Origin: Spartobacteria bacterium
Lineage (GTDB): Bacteria; Verrucomicrobiota; Verrucomicrobiia; Chthoniobacterales; UBA10450
Direction: 5' to 3'
Length of the DNA stretch: 52,396 bases
Assembly (NCBI GenBank): GCA_003167555.1
Contig: PMSN01000016.1
Coordinates: 1 to 52,396 of the forward strand
Positions 49,491-52,396 of this stretch are shown one piece after another. Each line of letters opens with the position of its first letter. The first letter of the stretch is position 1. The translations under genes and the position numbers were made by a program. A model generated the notes under the pieces. The model was not told the DNA's origin and ran no database searches. It saw only the letters and a program-made list of their open reading frames with translations.

Positions 49491-52396
49491 TCAATGAAAA
49501 TCGTGCGAGTCAGTGCCGACTAGTTGCTCGTGGACGAGCGGCCTGATCTCACGCGCTTTGATCAGCACGACGTTATCGGAATTTTGCACGGTTCCTTTGA
49601 TGACGAGAAATGGCTCTTCCGTGATCAAGAGCCGCATCCGCTCGAATAAATCCGGCGTCACAATCGCATTCGAAACGCCGGTCTCGTCTTCGAGGCTGAT
49701 AAAAACGAAACCCTTTGCCGTGCCGGGTCGCTGACGGCAGATCACGTTGCCAGCGATCTCGACGGTGGCGCCATGACGCGCGGAGATGAGATCAGCCGCT
49801 CGCCAGATATTCGGCAAATGCGACCGGAGCAATTTCATCGGATGCGGCCCTGTCGTTAGGTTCATCGCATCGTAATCCGCTTTCACGCGCTCGGGTAGCG
49901 TCATTGGAAGAAGGGGGGATGCCGTCATCCCGAGCGAAGTCGAGGGATCCCGTGGCTGAATCGAGCGTATTGCGACGGGGTCTCTCGACTTCGCTTCGCT
50001 CCGCTCGGGATGACGGCTCTCTTGATACGAGTCAAACAACGGCTCGGGCGGTTGCTCTTCCACTCGCCACATCGCAGCGCGACGATGTTCTGAAAAACAA
50101 TTGAGCGCGCCCAATTCCGCCAGCGTCCGCAGCTCTTCTTTCGAAAACCCTACGCGCTGCTTGAAATCATCGAGCGATAGAAACGCGCCTCGCTCACGTT
50201 CTTCGATCAGCTTTTCGCCGTGCTCTTTCCGCAACCCGTTCACCACGCAAAATCCCAATCGCACCGTGTCATTGGAAACAACCGTGCAACGCCAATCCGA
50301 TTCCCGCACACAAACCGGCTGGACGCGAAGCCCGTGGCGCTGCGCATCGGCGACAACGGTGGCCGGCGTATAAAATCCCATCGGCTGATTGTTCAACAAA
50401 CTCGCGTAAAACTCCGGAGCCCGATGCACTTTCAGGTAAGCGCTCCCATAGGCGAGGATCGCGAAACTGATCGCGTGCGATTCGGGAAATCCATAGAGCG
50501 CAAATGAACTGATCGCTTGCAGGATTTTCTCGATCACTTCCGGCGTGACGTTGTTGCGCATCATTCCGGCGCGCAATTTTACGCTCACTTTCTCCATCCG
50601 TTCCTGCGAGCGATGAAAACTGAGCGCCCGCCGCAGTTCCTCCGCTTCATCACCGGAAAAATCCGCCATGATCATGGCGATCTTGAGCATCTGTTCCTGG
50701 AAGAGCGGCACCCCAAGCGTGCGGCCCAGGACCGGCTCGAGACGCGGATCGAAATACGTGACCCTTTCGCGGCCGGCCCGGCGCGCGAGATAAGGATGCA
50801 CCATGTCGCCCTGGATCGGACCGGGCCGAATGATCGCGACCTCGATCACGACATCGTAAAAACATTTTGGCTTCATCCGCGGGAGCGTGGCCATCTGGGC
50901 GCGGCTCTCGATTTGAAAAACGCCGATCGTGTCGGCGTTCTGCATCATCTCGTAGGTCGGCGCGTCATCCGTCGGGATGTGGGCCAGATCGAGGGGCCGG
51001 CCGCGTTCGCGGCAAACCTCGAACGCATCCTGCATCACCGACATCATCCCGAGCCCGAGCAGGTCCACTTTCACGATGCCGAGATCTTCGCAATCGTCCT
51101 TGTCCCATTGCGCCACGACACGCCCCGGCATCGAGGCATTTTCCAACGGCACAAAGGAACTCAGTTTCCCCTGGCAAATGATCATGCCGCCCGAATGCTG
51201 GCCGAGATGCCGCGGCAATCCGTAAATGGATTGATAGAGCGAGATGAACGCCGGCATGCGCGGATGCGCTTTCGGCAAACCGGCCTGCTCGATCTGCGCC
51301 ATGAGATCGAGCGTGTGCGGGAAATCGCCGTTCCCAAAAAGATGCGAGAACCGATCTAATATATTAGACGACAGGTTGAGCGCTTTGCCGATCTCGCGCG
51401 CGGCGCTTCGCCCGCGATAGGTGATGACGTTCGCTGTCATGGCGGCGCCGTGCTTGCCGTAGCGCCGGTAAACTTCCTGGATGACGCTCTCGCGCCGATC
51501 GCCACTCGGCAGATCGAGATCGATATCGGGCCAGCCTTTGCGGCTTTCGCTGAGGAACCGCTCGAAGACGAGATTATTGCTGACCGGATCGACCGGCGTG
51601 ATCCCGAGGCAATAACAAACGGCGCTGTTCGCGGCGCTGCCGCGGCCTTGCACCATCACATTGTGTTCGCGGCAGAAATTAATGATGTCCCAGACGATCA
51701 AAAAATAACCGGAAAACCCGAGCTTTTGGATGAGACGCAATTCCTCCTCGAGTTTTTGTTTTACCGCGGTGCTGATCGAGGAGTAACGCTGTTGCGCGCC
51801 AAAGAGCGTGATCGTGCGCAGGAACGAATTCATGTCGTGTCCATCGGGGACAGGAAACGCCGGGAACTCGTAGCCGATGTTTTCGAGGGAAAATTCGAGG
51901 CGATCGGCGACGCGCGCCGTGTTGTCGATTGCATCGAGGCGATCGGGAAAAAGAGCGCGCATTTCGGCGTCGCTCTTCAAATGTCTTTCCGCGTTTTGGC
52001 TCAAGAGCTTGCCCGCCGCATCGAGATGGGTGTGTTCGCGGATGCAGGTGAAGACGTCGAGGACTTGCCGGCCGATCGGGCGCGCGTGCCGCACGCCATT
52101 CGTTGCGATAACCGGCAGGCAACATTGTTCCGCCAGATCGCAGAGGCGTTGATTGATCCGATCTTCGCCGCGCAGGAAATGGCGCTGAATCTCGACGCAG
52201 ACGTTGTCGCGACCGAAGACGTCGATAAGAGATTGCGCGCGCTCCGCGGAACTCTGGGGAGCGCAGGCTGCCAGCCTGCACCGTCCGGCAGCTTGCCGGA
52301 CGGAACGGTTGCTCTTGCGCGTGATTCCCAAAGATGTTTGCGGCAAGCTGCCGCAAACGGCAGGCTGGCAGCCTGCGCTCCCCAGAAGAGCGATCA
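49491..52396 (-). CDS. dnaE2: error-prone DNA polymerase DnaE2 with in-frame palindromic insertions, partial
   Basis: The last 967 residues of a C-family DNA polymerase; the PHP-domain start lies beyond the right edge. Catalytic acids are in WPDIDLDLPSGDRRE and GIVKVDLLGLGMM. The C-terminal OB-fold reads VICRQRPGTAKGFVFISLED, the variant of translesion DnaE2 rather than replicative DnaE. Two foreign stretches occur: near residue 12 of the visible part, encoded by palindrome 52253-52386, and about 175 residues before the C-terminus, encoded by palindrome 49924-50014. Both keep the frame. It should act in SOS-type mutagenesis, normally with ImuA/ImuB, which are not seen here. Confidence 0.9.
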   Translation of the reverse strand, partial: IALLGSAGCQPAVCGSLPQTSLGITRKSNRSVRQAAGRCRLAACAPQSSAERAQSLIDVFGRDNVCVEIQRHFLRGEDRINQRLCDLAEQCCLPVIATNGVRHARPIGRQVLDVFTCIREHTHLDAAGKLLSQNAERHLKSDAEMRALFPDRLDAIDNTARVADRLEFSLENIGYEFPAFPVPDGHDMNSFLRTITLFGAQQRYSSISTAVKQKLEEELRLIQKLGFSGYFLIVWDIINFCREHNVMVQGRGSAANSAVCYCLGITPVDPVSNNLVFERFLSESRKGWPDIDLDLPSGDRRESVIQEVYRRYGKHGAAMTANVITYRGRSAAREIGKALNLSSNILDRFSHLFGNGDFPHTLDLMAQIEQAGLPKAHPRMPAFISLYQSIYGLPRHLGQHSGGMIICQGKLSSFVPLENASMPGRVVAQWDKDDCEDLGIVKVDLLGLGMMSVMQDAFEVCRERGRPLDLAHIPTDDAPTYEMMQNADTIGVFQIESRAQMATLPRMKPKCFYDVVIEVAIIRPGPIQGDMVHPYLARRAGRERVTYFDPRLEPVLGRTLGVPLFQEQMLKIAMIMADFSGDEAEELRRALSFHRSQERMEKVSVKLRAGMMRNNVTPEVIEKILQAISSFALYGFPESHAISFAILAYGSAYLKVHRAPEFYASLLNNQPMGFYTPATVVADAQRHGLRVQPVCVRESDWRCTVVSNDTVRLGFCVVNGLRKEHGEKLIEERERGAFLSLDDFKQRVGFSKEELRTLAELGALNCFSEHRRAAMWRVEEQPPEPLFDSYQESRHPERSEAKSRDPVAIRSIQPRDPSTSLGMTASPLLPMTLPERVKADYDAMNLTTGPHPMKLLRSHLPNIWRAADLISARHGATVEIAGNVICRQRPGTAKGFVFISLEDETGVSNAIVTPDLFERMRLLITEEPFLVIKGTVQNSDNVVLIKAREIRPLVHEQLVGTDSHDFH
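49924..50014. repeat. palindromic element family A, copy 3 (inside dnaE2)
   Basis: A 91-bp copy of the same palindrome as at 7170 and 16742, starting GTCATCCCGAGCGAAGTC and ending CGCTCCGCTCGGGATGAC. It encodes HPERSEAKSRDPVAIRSIQP and then RDPSTSLGMT in DnaE2, between the helix-hairpin-helix region and the OB-fold, where variable linkers are tolerated. Confidence 0.85.
52253..52386. repeat. nested palindromic element family C (inside dnaE2)
   Basis: A 134-bp element with outer arms TCTGGGGAGCGCAGGCTGCC and the complementary GGCAGCCTGCGCTCCCCAGA. It encloses two smaller palindromes, CCGTCCGGCAGCTTGCCGG (52281-52302) and TTTGCGGCAAGCTGCCGCAA (52337-52357). It is read through in the dnaE2 frame as AGCQPAVCGSLPQT and VRQAAGRCRLAACAPQSS without a stop. 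Unrelated to families A and B. Confidence 0.85.

Noticed and set aside
7170-50014. CRISPR array as explanation for the repeated palindromes
   Set aside because: Copies are dispersed tens of kilobases apart, 90 bp long, without regular spacers or cas genes.

Overview
The window is a GC-rich bacterial chromosome segment. Its style points to a soil Verrucomicrobiota bacterium (Chthoniobacterales-like), but this is inference from recalled protein character and repeat families, not from a marker gene. Supporting traits are a PEP-CTERM protein, a split AddAB-type helicase-nuclease, inositol-phosphate synthase, DnaE2, and many short palindromic repeats that also occur inside genes. No rRNA, tRNA, CRISPR array or insertion sequence was seen.

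Layout. 1-1811 is a gene graveyard: a beta-propeller gene running off the left edge, a TPR gene broken by a stop codon, and two C-terminal scraps. 1808-9435 is housekeeping (glycogen synthase, CCA-adding-type nucleotidyltransferase, Ca2+/H+ antiporter, LspA, IleRS). 9436-16729 holds a small lipoprotein and an AddB/AddA-like pair split by 0.5 kb of repeats. 16833-23216 holds myo-inositol-phosphate synthase and a TolC/TolC/HlyD/FtsX-type export operon. 23217-31572 is a rearranged accessory block of membrane glycosyltransferases and a flippase, mixed with truncated copies of the ABC permease, ABC ATPase and flippase genes. The intact ATPase of the export system lies beyond this block at 31573.

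32303-45828 is the most interesting part. It carries a flippase, an SDR reductase, a nucleotidyltransferase resembling inositol-1-phosphate cytidylyltransferase, two CDP-alcohol phosphotransferases, a GNAT-fold acyltransferase, and a compact HAD / nucleotidyltransferase / ATP-grasp / class III aminotransferase / Gfo-Idh operon. It ends with a serine-palmitoyltransferase-type enzyme next to a protein strikingly like the eukaryotic sphingolipid delta-4 desaturase. With inositol-phosphate synthase upstream, the region reads as a candidate pathway for a eukaryote-like sphingolipid and/or inositol-phosphate lipid with a nucleotide-activated polar head. This is a hypothesis from gene content. 45862-52396 returns to mostly housekeeping genes (PEP-CTERM protein, PgsA, MoaE, Gnd, a FmdB-like protein) and ends in a partial dnaE2.

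A second theme is short palindromic elements of at least five families. Two families sit in frame inside isoleucyl-tRNA synthetase and two inside DnaE2, where they add about 25-45 residues each without breaking the frame. Others form gene ends or fill intergenic spaces.
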